Assembly: GCA_017964785.1 (NCBI GenBank)
Contig: JAGCRH010000124.1
Span: 1-36,909 of the forward strand
Direction: 5' to 3'
DNA: 36,909 nucleotides
DNA from: Prevotella sp.
GTDB lineage: Bacteria; Bacteroidota; Bacteroidia; Bacteroidales; Bacteroidaceae
The translations under genes were made by a program, and so were the position numbers. A model generated the notes under the pieces. It had not been told where the DNA came from. It saw only the letters and a program-made list of their open reading frames with translations, and made no database searches. Positions 1 through 6,236 of the stretch are shown here, piece after piece (position 1 is the stretch's first letter; each line of letters starts with the position of its first letter).

Positions 1-155
1 AGATGGAGCTTCTTCGTGGTAAGCAGGGGGAAACCGTCATCGAGGTTGTATCGGCTCTGGGTGTCGAAGATACTGATGGTACCTGTGCCTGTACGGTCGC
101 TTTTCTCTGTGCCTTCCGTCAGGATGCGGTTGAGAATGTCTAAATACGGTTTCAT
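1..155 (-). CDS. thyA: Thymidylate synthase, N-terminal fragment (runs off the left edge)
   Basis: Translating the minus strand from the ATG at 155 gives about 51 residues starting [15 protein letters not shown], followed by the segment [11 protein letters not shown] and then PLLTTKKLH. This is the conserved N-terminus of ThyA; the Arg in DRTGTGT belongs to the dUMP phosphate-binding site. The enzyme makes dTMP from dUMP using methylene-tetrahydrofolate. The catalytic Cys lies outside the window. The start codon overlaps the TGA of the upstream methyltransferase gene as ATGA (152-155), so the two are probably translationally coupled. Only the fragment is visible, but the match is clear. Confidence 0.93.
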   Translation of the reverse strand, partial: MKPYLDILNRILTEGTEKSDRTGTGTISIFDTQSRYNLDDGFPLLTTKKLH

Positions 156-1414
156 TGTATATCTATGATTTTTACTTCTTCAGTTGGGAGATGGGTGGTT
201 TTGATGCGCCAAGGCTTCGGATAGAGGTTCTTGGCGCGATTGCCGATATTCTTCACAGGGCCGAGAGGGATGCCTTTATAGGTGACGGTAATGATACCGC
301 GAGGAGCATCAGCAGGCAGCACGAGGGCTTCGCCACGCAGATATTTGAGAGCCTCGGAGTAGGGGAGGTCTATATTAAGAGGTGAGAGGTTAGAGGTAAG
401 AGGTGAGAGAATACTCAAGCCTTGTAACTGCCGCAAGTCATTTCTCTTACCTCTTACCTCTTTCCACTCACCACTTTTTCTGAGTACCGCTAAGAAGAGT
501 CCTTCGCTACGGGTGATGCCGGGGATGAAGCGGTAGACGGGTACGTCGAAGCCCGGGAGCAGTGAGCCCGTGATGTTCCAACTCGGATCAACGGGGATAT
601 CGAGTGCTTCGGCCTCATAGGTGTCGAGGATCCAGCGTACGTTCTCCTCGTTCTCCTTTGTATTATAGGTACACGTACTATATATAAGTAAGCCGCCCGG
701 GTTCAGACATTCCCAGGCATCGGCGACAATCTCCCGTTGCAGTCGCCAACACTTCTCTACATTCTGCAAACTCCACTCGCTGATGGTCGCAGGATCCTTG
801 CGGAACATCCCCTCGCCAGAGCAAGGCACATCGCAGAGGATGATGTCAAACCGGGCCTTCGCCTTTCGGAAGTCACGGGGATAGTTGTTGGTGACGATGC
901 AGTCGGGCCAGCCCCATTTCGTGATGTTTTCCAGAAGTATCTGGGCACGGGTGGGGATGGGTTCGTTGCTGACGAGGGTGCTGCCTTCGGGTAATACGGT
1001 GCGGATGGCTGTGGATTTGCCGCCAGGGGCAGCGCAGAGGTCGAGGGTGTAACAGAGGGACGTGTAACAGAGGGACGGTTCTTTTGTGACATCGTCAGCG
1101 ATGTCACAAAAGAACCGTCCCTCTGTTACACTTCGGAGCACATGGGTGACGAACATTGACGCGGCCTCCTGCACGTAGTAGCAACCGGCGTGGAAAAGCG
1201 GATCGAAGGTGAACTGAGGCCTTCCTGAGAGATAAAAGCCTTCTTTGCACCATGGCACTTTCTCGCCAACGGCGTGAGAGACCTTAGATGGATTGAGGCG
1301 GATGCTGACGGGGGCATCCTCGTTAAATGCCTCCATAAAACGATTGAAGCGCTCCTCGCCCATCAATAGCCGCGTTTCCCGTACGAAATCCTCTGGTAAT
1401 TGCATATTTTGCAT
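152..1414 (-). CDS. RsmF/NOL1-NOP2-Sun family RNA (cytosine-5) methyltransferase with repeat-derived insertions
   Basis: A 420-residue SAM-dependent RNA m5C methyltransferase. Visible motifs are the SAM loop [12 protein letters not shown] (residues 124-135), the motif IV segment [10 protein letters not shown] (Cys198) and the motif VI segment IYSTCTYN (Cys248). The two Cys are the catalytic pair of this family. The N-terminal PUA/ferredoxin-like part and a C-terminal RNA-binding part ending about residue 420 fit RsmF-type proteins, which usually modify 16S rRNA. Two segments look foreign. Residues about 96-123, just before the SAM loop, are encoded by a 33-bp-arm hairpin plus a tandem copy. 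Residues about 314-345, between the methyltransferase and C-terminal domains, are encoded by two opposed heptad arrays. The frame stays open through both. The start could be Met1 (1414) or Met4 (1405). Activity is plausible but unproven because the hairpin-encoded segment abuts the SAM site. Confidence 0.88.
   Translation of the reverse strand: MQNMQLPEDFVRETRLLMGEERFNRFMEAFNEDAPVSIRLNPSKVSHAVGEKVPWCKEGFYLSGRPQFTFDPLFHAGCYYVQEAASMFVTHVLRSVTEGRFFCDIADDVTKEPSLCYTSLCYTLDLCAAPGGKSTAIRTVLPEGSTLVSNEPIPTRAQILLENITKWGWPDCIVTNNYPRDFRKAKARFDIILCDVPCSGEGMFRKDPATISEWSLQNVEKCWRLQREIVADAWECLNPGGLLIYSTCTYNTKENEENVRWILDTYEAEALDIPVDPSWNITGSLLPGFDVPVYRFIPGITRSEGLFLAVLRKSGEWKEVRGKRNDLRQLQGLSILSPLTSNLSPLNIDLPYSEALKYLRGEALVLPADAPRGIITVTYKGIPLGPVKNIGNRAKNLYPKPWRIKTTHLPTEEVKIIDIQ
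381..472. repeat. Two opposed arrays of four heptanucleotides inside the methyltransferase gene
   Basis: On the plus strand 381-408 is GGTGAGA, GGTTAGA, GGTAAGA, GGTGAGA in perfect 7-bp phase. At 445-472 lies the opposite orientation: TCTTACC, TCTTACC, TCTTTCC, ACTCACC. The 36 bp between them encode ordinary residues (about [10 protein letters not shown]). The arrays encode [10 protein letters not shown] and [10 protein letters not shown], in the linker before the C-terminal domain. The arms can pair imperfectly. The same four-heptad unit occurs in the SpoIIE-type gene and in topB. Confidence 0.85.
1047..1131. repeat. Perfect inverted repeat (33-bp arms) with a tandem 15-bp copy, embedded in a coding region
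   Basis: The arm at 1062-1094 is the exact reverse complement of 1099-1131, with a 4-nt TCAG loop (1095-1098). The outer 15 bp, gtgtaacagagggac at 1062-1076, is repeated directly next to it at 1047-1061. The element looks like a MITE- or REP-like palindrome. From memory, sequences with the core GGGACGGTTCTTTTGTGAC are scattered in many bacterial genomes. It is read in frame in the methyltransferase gene, encoding residues about 96-123. No clear target-site duplication was found. Confidence 0.9.
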
Positions 1415-1420
1415 GCAAAA
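1407..1420. promoter_or_regulatory. Perfect 14-bp palindrome over the methyltransferase start codon
   Basis: TTTTGCATGCAAAA reads identically on both strands and contains the ATG of the methyltransferase (1412-1414). It lies in the divergent spacer between this gene and the plus-strand operon, about 26 bp upstream of that operon's candidate -7 box. It could be an operator shared by both directions, or a chance A/T-rich palindrome. Confidence 0.35.
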
Positions 1421-1445
1421 TTAAAAAAAATATGGGAAAAACAAT

Positions 1446-1454
1446 TATCTTTGC
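1446..1454 (+). promoter_or_regulatory. Candidate -7 box of a Bacteroidetes promoter for the 1512-3324 operon
   Basis: TATCTTTGC matches the TAnnTTTG consensus of the Bacteroidetes primary sigma factor, 58 bp upstream of the first ATG. No convincing TTTG lies 19-21 bp further upstream; that stretch is a run of A. The same TATCTTTGC octamer core precedes the SpoIIE-type gene. Confidence 0.5.
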
Positions 1455-1511
1455 AACTAATTTATGATTTGTTACGTCAAACGGCTGTAGAAAACAAAAA
1501 ACAAGAGAGAT

Positions 1512-2216
1512 ATGAAAAAGTATTTAATCGCAATCGCAATGGTGCTCACACTCGGACAGAATGCCGAGGCAGTAGCACAGAAGCATCGCCACACGCCCCG
1601 TACGGAGCAGGTGGATTCTTCCAAGAACAAAAAGGATGCTATTGAGGCCTTTTCTGACACTACATCTGCGGCAGACGCCGAAGATGCTGAGGATGACAAG
1701 TACATTACCTATCGCCGTGGCACGACCTATTCGACCAGCAGTGATGTGGAAGAACTCAAAGACGTGATGGATACCGTCGGCGGCTTTTTCGCCCCTTGGA
1801 TGGCTGTCAGTATTGTTGCCATTGTCGTCATCTTCCTCCTGGCTCCGCTACTGATCATCATTGCCATCTTCTACTTTGTCAACAGGAATCGGAAGGAGCG
1901 CTATAAACTGGCACAGATGGCCATCCAGAACGGACAGCCTATCCCCGACGAGATATTGAAGGATAATGACAGCAAATTCCTGGCCAGTGAGTATCAGTCA
2001 GGCATCCGACAGATGTTCGTGGGTGTGGGACTCGCCATCTTCCTCGGCATCATCCTCGGCAAACTCGGTATCGGCATCGGTGCACTGGTGTTCTTCATCG
2101 GACTGGGCAAGTGGTTTGTGGCCCGTCAGTCGGGAAACACTGGCAACGACCCACTGAATAATATAAGGAACAATAATAACAGCAATAACAACAACTTAAA
2201 TAATACAGAATTATGA
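1512..2216 (+). CDS. DUF6249-like membrane protein with N-terminal signal peptide
   Basis: A 234-residue protein starting with a Sec signal (MKKYLIAIAMVLTLG, cleavage near AEAVAQ). A charged periplasmic segment follows, then a strong transmembrane helix around residues 97-122 (VSIVAIVVIFLLAPLLIII), a cytoplasmic stretch NRNRKERYKLAQMAIQNG and a second hydrophobic, Gly-rich region around 173-200. The tail is almost pure Asn (NNNNSNNNNLNN), encoded by AAT/AAC repeats at 2155-2210. I recognise the arrangement as the DUF6249 type that precedes PspC and an ECF sigma gene in Bacteroidales. Its stop overlaps the PspC start as ATGA. The role is inferred as membrane sensing or anchoring for the sigma system; there is no biochemical clue. 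Confidence 0.72.
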   Translation: MKKYLIAIAMVLTLGQNAEAVAQKHRHTPRTEQVDSSKNKKDAIEAFSDTTSAADAEDAEDDKYITYRRGTTYSTSSDVEELKDVMDTVGGFFAPWMAVSIVAIVVIFLLAPLLIIIAIFYFVNRNRKERYKLAQMAIQNGQPIPDEILKDNDSKFLASEYQSGIRQMFVGVGLAIFLGIILGKLGIGIGALVFFIGLGKWFVARQSGNTGNDPLNNIRNNNNSNNNNLNNTEL

Positions 2217-2404
2217 CAAAGAGATTGATGCGCTCTAACGACAGAGTGATAGCAGGTGTCTGCGGCGGTATCGCCGAGTATATGGAGTTCGACCCCGTGA
2301 TGGTGCGTATCGCCTATGCTTTCCTCACCATCTTCACAGCCTTCTGTGGACTGATCTTCTACATCGTGCTTTGGCTCGTGATGCCCGAGAAGAGACTAGT
2401 TTAA
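2213..2404 (+). CDS. PspC-domain protein
   Basis: A 63-residue protein consisting of one PspC domain. It has the typical start RSNDRVIAGVCGGIAEY, the VRIAYAFLTIF segment and a long hydrophobic helix (GLIFYIVLWLVMPEK). PspC proteins are inner-membrane components of the phage-shock or envelope-stress response. Stand-alone 60-70-residue forms are common in Bacteroidetes. Translation is probably coupled to the previous gene by the 4-bp ATGA overlap at 2213-2216, and the sigma gene follows after 7 bp. Confidence 0.9.
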   Translation: MTKRLMRSNDRVIAGVCGGIAEYMEFDPVMVRIAYAFLTIFTAFCGLIFYIVLWLVMPEKRLV

Positions 2405-2411
2405 TAAACTG

Positions 2412-2951
2412 ATGGCGGCACTCACTGACATAGCCCTCGTGACGCAGGTGGCGGTTTTCCACAACAAGCGGGCCTTCGACCAACTTGTACGGAAATACCA
2501 GTCACCTGTGCGTCGGTTCTTCCTGAACCAGACTCTGGGCGATGAGCAGTTGAGCGACGACCTGGCCCAGGAGACTTTTATCAAGGCCTACGTGAACATC
2601 ACCAATTTCAAGGGTATTTCGAGTTTCTCCACCTGGCTCTTCCGCATTGCCTACAACGTGTTCTACGACGAGGTGCGGAGCAGGAAACAGACGGATGACC
2701 TTGATTCGAGGGAAGTGGCACGGATGTCAGCGCTCTCAGGAGATGCCGGCTTGCAGATGGACCTCTATCAGGCCCTCTCGCAACTGAAAGAGGTGGAGCG
2801 CACCTGTATCACCCTCCAACTGATCGACGGACATCCGATTGACAAGATCAGTGACATCACGGGAATGCCCCAGAACACCGTGAAGTCGCACTTGAAGCGG
2901 GGCAAGGAAAAACTGACAGATTATTTAAAAGCCAATGGATATGACCGATAA
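2412..2951 (+). CDS. ECF-type RNA polymerase sigma factor
   Basis: A 179-residue sigma-70 family protein of ECF size. Region 2 spans about residues 17-88 (AFDQLVRKYQSPVRRFF, then DDLAQETFIKAY and STWLFRIAYNVFYDEVR). Region 4 is the C-terminal helix-turn-helix (IDKISDITGMPQNTVKSHLKRG). Regions 1.1 and 3 are absent, as in ECF factors. It sits between PspC and a small two-helix membrane protein that overlaps its end. That order suggests membrane-controlled regulation of envelope genes. Its regulon cannot be read from this window. Confidence 0.93.
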   Translation: MAALTDIALVTQVAVFHNKRAFDQLVRKYQSPVRRFFLNQTLGDEQLSDDLAQETFIKAYVNITNFKGISSFSTWLFRIAYNVFYDEVRSRKQTDDLDSREVARMSALSGDAGLQMDLYQALSQLKEVERTCITLQLIDGHPIDKISDITGMPQNTVKSHLKRGKEKLTDYLKANGYDR

Positions 2952-3324
2952 AGACAATATATTAATCGAGCAGTTCTTCAAGCAGGCTGCAGAGCAGCAG
3001 ATTGAGGACAATGGATTCACGGAGCGGGTGATGATGAACCTGCCCGAGAGTCCGCAGGAAAAGGCCCACCGACTGTCCCTCCTTTGGACGGCGTTCTGTG
3101 TGGTGATGAGTGTGGCGCTTTTCTTCGTCTTTGGCGGATGGGGCGCATTGAAGGCCAGTATACTGGTGGCCGTTCAGGGGGTGCTCACCTCACTGAGTGT
3201 CTTCCTTACCACGGCTCCGACGACTGAGATTCCTCTGAATCCTGTGGTTCTTCTTTTGGTTGCGGCCTTTGTATTAATTTACCTTCCGTATCGAACATAC
3301 CGTAAGTTGTCCGCAGCACTGTAA
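2935..3324 (+). CDS. Small two-TM protein (DUF5056-like), candidate anti-sigma partner
   Basis: A 129-residue protein whose start lies inside the sigma gene (overlap 2935-2951; an alternative ATG is at 2941). An N-terminal amphipathic cytoplasmic segment (NILIEQFFKQAAEQQIEDNGFT is one helix-like stretch) is followed by FTERVMMNLPESP. Two transmembrane segments come next, about residues 48-68 (LWTAFCVVMSVALFFVFGG) and 102-120 (NPVVLLLVAAFVLIYLPYR). The position directly after an ECF sigma gene and the soluble-head/membrane layout resemble small anti-sigma proteins, but no ZAS zinc motif is visible. The last 119 bp overlap the convergent PorE-like gene. Confidence 0.75.
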   Translation: MDMTDKDNILIEQFFKQAAEQQIEDNGFTERVMMNLPESPQEKAHRLSLLWTAFCVVMSVALFFVFGGWGALKASILVAVQGVLTSLSVFLTTAPTTEIPLNPVVLLLVAAFVLIYLPYRTYRKLSAAL

Positions 3325-5275
3325 ACTCGGTGCGACGGTTCAACTGGTTGCACTGCTCCTGCTGTTCCTCGGGTAGTTTGGCGATGAAGTCCTCGGTCAG
3401 CACATCGCCCGCCTTGAGGAACGCATATCTTTCTGCCACCTTTCTCTTGATGGTCTTGGGCTTGCCCTCACCATAGCCCTTCGGGGTCAGACGGTCTGCA
3501 GCAATGCCGTGCTCTATCAGATAGTTCACAACACTCTCCGCACGACGCTGCGAAAGACGTTCGTTATACTGGTCGGAGCCTTTGTAGTCGGTATGTGCCG
3601 ACAGTTCGATGGTCACATTGGGGTTTTCGTTCAGGAGTTTTACGAGTTCGTCGAGGGCGGTAGCCGACTCGGGGCGCAGTGTCGCCTTGTCGAAGTCGTA
3701 GAAGATATTTTCTATCAGTACGGGCGCACCGATGTTGGCGAGTGGGAACTGCAACACATATTCCTCCGATTCCGTCACAGGCTCCACACGCAACTGCTCC
3801 TGATGGTTCAAAAAGCCCTTGCAGGTACCCAGCAACACATAGTCTACACCCGACTTGATCTCCTGCGTAAACGAGCCGTCGCCGCGTACGCTGAGTTTCA
3901 GGTTCGTGCCGTCATTACCTACCATATACACTTGTGCATCCGTCAGTTCGTAGCCGTCCTGCTCATACACCCAGCCCTTCACCGTCTGCACGATCTCGGG
4001 GTTGAAGAAACTGTAAATATGGTCCAGTCCGCGGTTGTCGCCACGACTCGACGAGAAATAGCCCTGATTGAGCAGTCCCTCGAAGGTCATGCCGAAGTCG
4101 TCGCCCTGTGAGTTCAACGGGAAGCCCGGATGTTCCACCATCCAACCGACGGTCTTGGGTTTGGCGATGAAGATGTCAAGTCCGCCAAGGCCCGGATGCC
4201 CGTCGGAAGAGAAGTAGAGATCACCGTTGGGTCGGAACGAGGGGAACATCTCGTCGCCTGCTGTATTGATGGGTGCACCGAGGTTCTCCACACCGCCTGT
4301 CTCGCTACCGGAAAGGAGTCTGCAACGCCAGATGTCCATACCTCCTAAGCCACCTGGCATATCGCTCACAAAATAGAGCCATTCGCCATCAGGTGATACG
4401 GCGGGATGGGCGAAACTTGAAAGCGTGTCCTTCGAGATGTTCATTTCCTTGGGTTTGCTCCATGCAGCGTCGCTTCTGTTCGACATGGCGATGGTGGCGT
4501 AGCGGGGATATTGCGGGTCGGTCTTGCACTGTGTCAGGTACATCGTCTTACCGTCGGGCGAGAAGCAGCACGCCCCTTCATCAAAGTCGGAATTCAGTTC
4601 CGAGTCGATGCTCTGCGGCTTACCCCACTTGCCTTTCTCGTCCTTCTGGGCCCAGAAAATGTCAGCGGGTTTCGAACCCGTGATACCGCTGTACTCGTCG
4701 CCTTGTGCCTGGTTACGGGTGGATGTGAAGAAGAGTTGATCGCTCTCTTCACCAGCGAGGGCAGGGGAGTAGTCGTCGCGACGCGAGTTGAAGAGGTCCA
4801 TACGCTTCACGGTGTATTTCGAGCCTTCTTTCTTCCATTCAGGCGCCATCTTCGCGGCTTCGAGACCGCTCTTCGCCAGCCACATAATCTCTTCATTAGG
4901 CAACGAGTCGATAGCCGCTTGGAAATTCTTGCTTGCTTCCTTGTAATTGCCCGTCTTCATCAATTGCTGTGCCAGTCGCAGGTGCGTCAACGAGTCGGCC
5001 TGCTTGTAGCGGATCACGTTCTTGTAAGCGGTGATGGCCTTGTTGGTATTGTTGATCCTCCGATAGCACTCCGCCATCTTTGCACTCAGTTGGCCGCGTC
5101 TCTCCTTCTCTTTCGAGGGGGTTGCTGAATAGGCCTTCCGATACTGTGCCGCCGCATCATAATATTCCCCGATGGCATAGAATTTCTCTGCCTTCTTCAA
5201 TGCCTGATCCGCCCCGCAGCCCGTGAACAGCAGGGAAGAGACGGCAACAGATGCTATGATGAAAATCTTTCGCAT
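3206..5275 (-). CDS. PorE-like lipoprotein: TPR, PD40 propeller, regulatory-like domain, OmpA C-terminal domain
   Basis: A 689-residue lipoprotein (lipobox LLFTGC, Cys20). TPR-like helices cover about 25-150 (YAIGEYYDAAAQYRKAY). PD40/WD40-like propeller blades lie at about 165-400 (FSPDGKTMYLT, VSPDGEWLYFVSDMPGG, FRPNGDLYFSSDG). A carboxypeptidase-regulatory-like beta domain follows at about 430-510, then an OmpA peptidoglycan-binding domain at about 545-650 (FYDFDKATLRPES, HTDYKGSDQYNERLSQRRA). This order and length match P. gingivalis PorE, a type IX secretion component that binds peptidoglycan. Similar proteins also exist in species without that system, so I give no symbol. A Glu/Ser/Pro-rich tail is encoded in the region shared with the opposite gene. 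It follows the AraC-type gene by 63 bp and may belong to the same operon. Confidence 0.88.
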   Translation of the reverse strand: MRKIFIIASVAVSSLLFTGCGADQALKKAEKFYAIGEYYDAAAQYRKAYSATPSKEKERRGQLSAKMAECYRRINNTNKAITAYKNVIRYKQADSLTHLRLAQQLMKTGNYKEASKNFQAAIDSLPNEEIMWLAKSGLEAAKMAPEWKKEGSKYTVKRMDLFNSRRDDYSPALAGEESDQLFFTSTRNQAQGDEYSGITGSKPADIFWAQKDEKGKWGKPQSIDSELNSDFDEGACCFSPDGKTMYLTQCKTDPQYPRYATIAMSNRSDAAWSKPKEMNISKDTLSSFAHPAVSPDGEWLYFVSDMPGGLGGMDIWRCRLLSGSETGGVENLGAPINTAGDEMFPSFRPNGDLYFSSDGHPGLGGLDIFIAKPKTVGWMVEHPGFPLNSQGDDFGMTFEGLLNQGYFSSSRGDNRGLDHIYSFFNPEIVQTVKGWVYEQDGYELTDAQVYMVGNDGTNLKLSVRGDGSFTQEIKSGVDYVLLGTCKGFLNHQEQLRVEPVTESEEYVLQFPLANIGAPVLIENIFYDFDKATLRPESATALDELVKLLNENPNVTIELSAHTDYKGSDQYNERLSQRRAESVVNYLIEHGIAADRLTPKGYGEGKPKTIKRKVAERYAFLKAGDVLTEDFIAKLPEEQQEQCNQLNRRTEFTVLRTTYGMFDTEGKLIQRPQPKEEPQDSEESQSSEPW

Positions 5276-5338
5276 ACCTTCATATAACGAAAGAACTGGC
5301 CCATTTATTGTCTTAGGGCGGTGATATCGGCAGTTGGG

Positions 5339-5899
5339 TTATAGGTCGCGGGTCAGCATCAGACGATAGTCTACGGGACTCATACCGATGGCCTCCTGTA
5401 TACGCCGCTGTAGGGTGCGTACATTCGAGAAGCCCGCCTCCTCAGCCACTACCGCAATGGTGTAGTTCGGTTGTTCGCGCAGCAGGCGTAGGGCAGCCAG
5501 AACACGCAGGTTATCGATATAGGCATCCGGTGTACGGTGGATGGTCTGGTGGCGGAACAGTTGTGCCAGACGGGTCTGGGTCACACCTAACATCTCCGCG
5601 AGGGCTGTTGCGTCGAAGTCCGGACGCAGGTGCGGACGGTCTTTCTCCAAGCGCATCTCGATGATGGCCATGAGTTGCCCGTCGTCCTGCAGGTCAGCGT
5701 TCCGCTGTCGTTCCAGATTGCCCTCCATGATTTCTCGGGCCACCTCTGTGCGACGTTTCAACTCCACATCGTATTCCAGCCGTTCCGTCAGATCTAGGTT
5801 GCGACTCACCATGCGTACCAACTCGTCCTTCAGTCGCTCCACTTCCTTCTTCAGGAATGCGTTCTCTTCCTGAAGTTGTTTAATCTCCTCTGCCTTCAT
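5339..5899 (-). CDS. AraC-type HTH regulator with N-terminal coiled coil
   Basis: A 186-residue protein. Residues 1-60 form a strong heptad coiled coil (EEIKQLQEENAFLKKEVERL and onward). The C-terminal 95 residues are an AraC/XylS DNA-binding domain with two HTH units (ALAEMLGVTQTRLAQLFRH, then IAVVAEEAGFSNVRTLQRRI and the end GMSPVDYRLML). No ligand-binding, receiver or transmembrane domain is present, so its activity must be set by protein contacts, probably through the coiled coil. It follows the STAS gene by 18 bp in the same operon and could be the output of the switch. That link is inference. Confidence 0.85.
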   Translation of the reverse strand: MKAEEIKQLQEENAFLKKEVERLKDELVRMVSRNLDLTERLEYDVELKRRTEVAREIMEGNLERQRNADLQDDGQLMAIIEMRLEKDRPHLRPDFDATALAEMLGVTQTRLAQLFRHQTIHRTPDAYIDNLRVLAALRLLREQPNYTIAVVAEEAGFSNVRTLQRRIQEAIGMSPVDYRLMLTRDL

Positions 5900-5917
5900 T
5901 TTTACCCTTTTACCTTT

Positions 5918-6223
5918 TTATTCTACTTTAAACAATTGTAAGAAACCGCTCAACTCAAACACCTCCTTCACCTCGTCTGCCATTCCTTTCAAGGTGGAAG
6001 AATGTCCGTTGGCACGGGTGTGCTTGAAGACATTGAGCAGGATGCGAAGTCCACTGCTGGAGATGTAATTCAGTTCAGTACAGTCGAGCACGACATCGCA
6101 GTCGGTACGCTCGAAAACAGGTGCGAGGCCCTTTTCAGCCTGGCTGCTGGCCACATTGTCGAGGTCGCCGCTAAGGGCAGCGACGAGCCTTCCTTCCACT
6201 TCATCAATCTTAATTGCAAACAT
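5918..6223 (-). CDS. STAS-domain anti-sigma factor antagonist (RsbV/SpoIIAA-like)
   Basis: A 101-residue single STAS domain. The segment LNYISSSGLRILL carries the phosphorylation loop; by alignment to RsbV/SpoIIAA the phosphoacceptor is Ser56. In the known switch, an RsbW/SpoIIAB-type kinase phosphorylates this Ser and a SpoIIE/RsbU-type PP2C phosphatase removes the phosphate, which controls whether the kinase is held by the antagonist or by its target. Both opposing domains are encoded by the gene 13 bp upstream. The upstream spacer is an A-rich heptad tract (GGTAAAA type). Confidence 0.9.
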   Translation of the reverse strand: MFAIKIDEVEGRLVAALSGDLDNVASSQAEKGLAPVFERTDCDVVLDCTELNYISSSGLRILLNVFKHTRANGHSSTLKGMADEVKEVFELSGFLQLFKVE

Positions 6224-6236
6224 ATCTTTTACTTTT

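Noticed and set aside
381-408. Heptad arrays considered as a CRISPR-like or VNTR locus
   Set aside because: The 7-bp units have no spacers, lie inside coding frames and number only four, so they are simple tandem repeats rather than a CRISPR.
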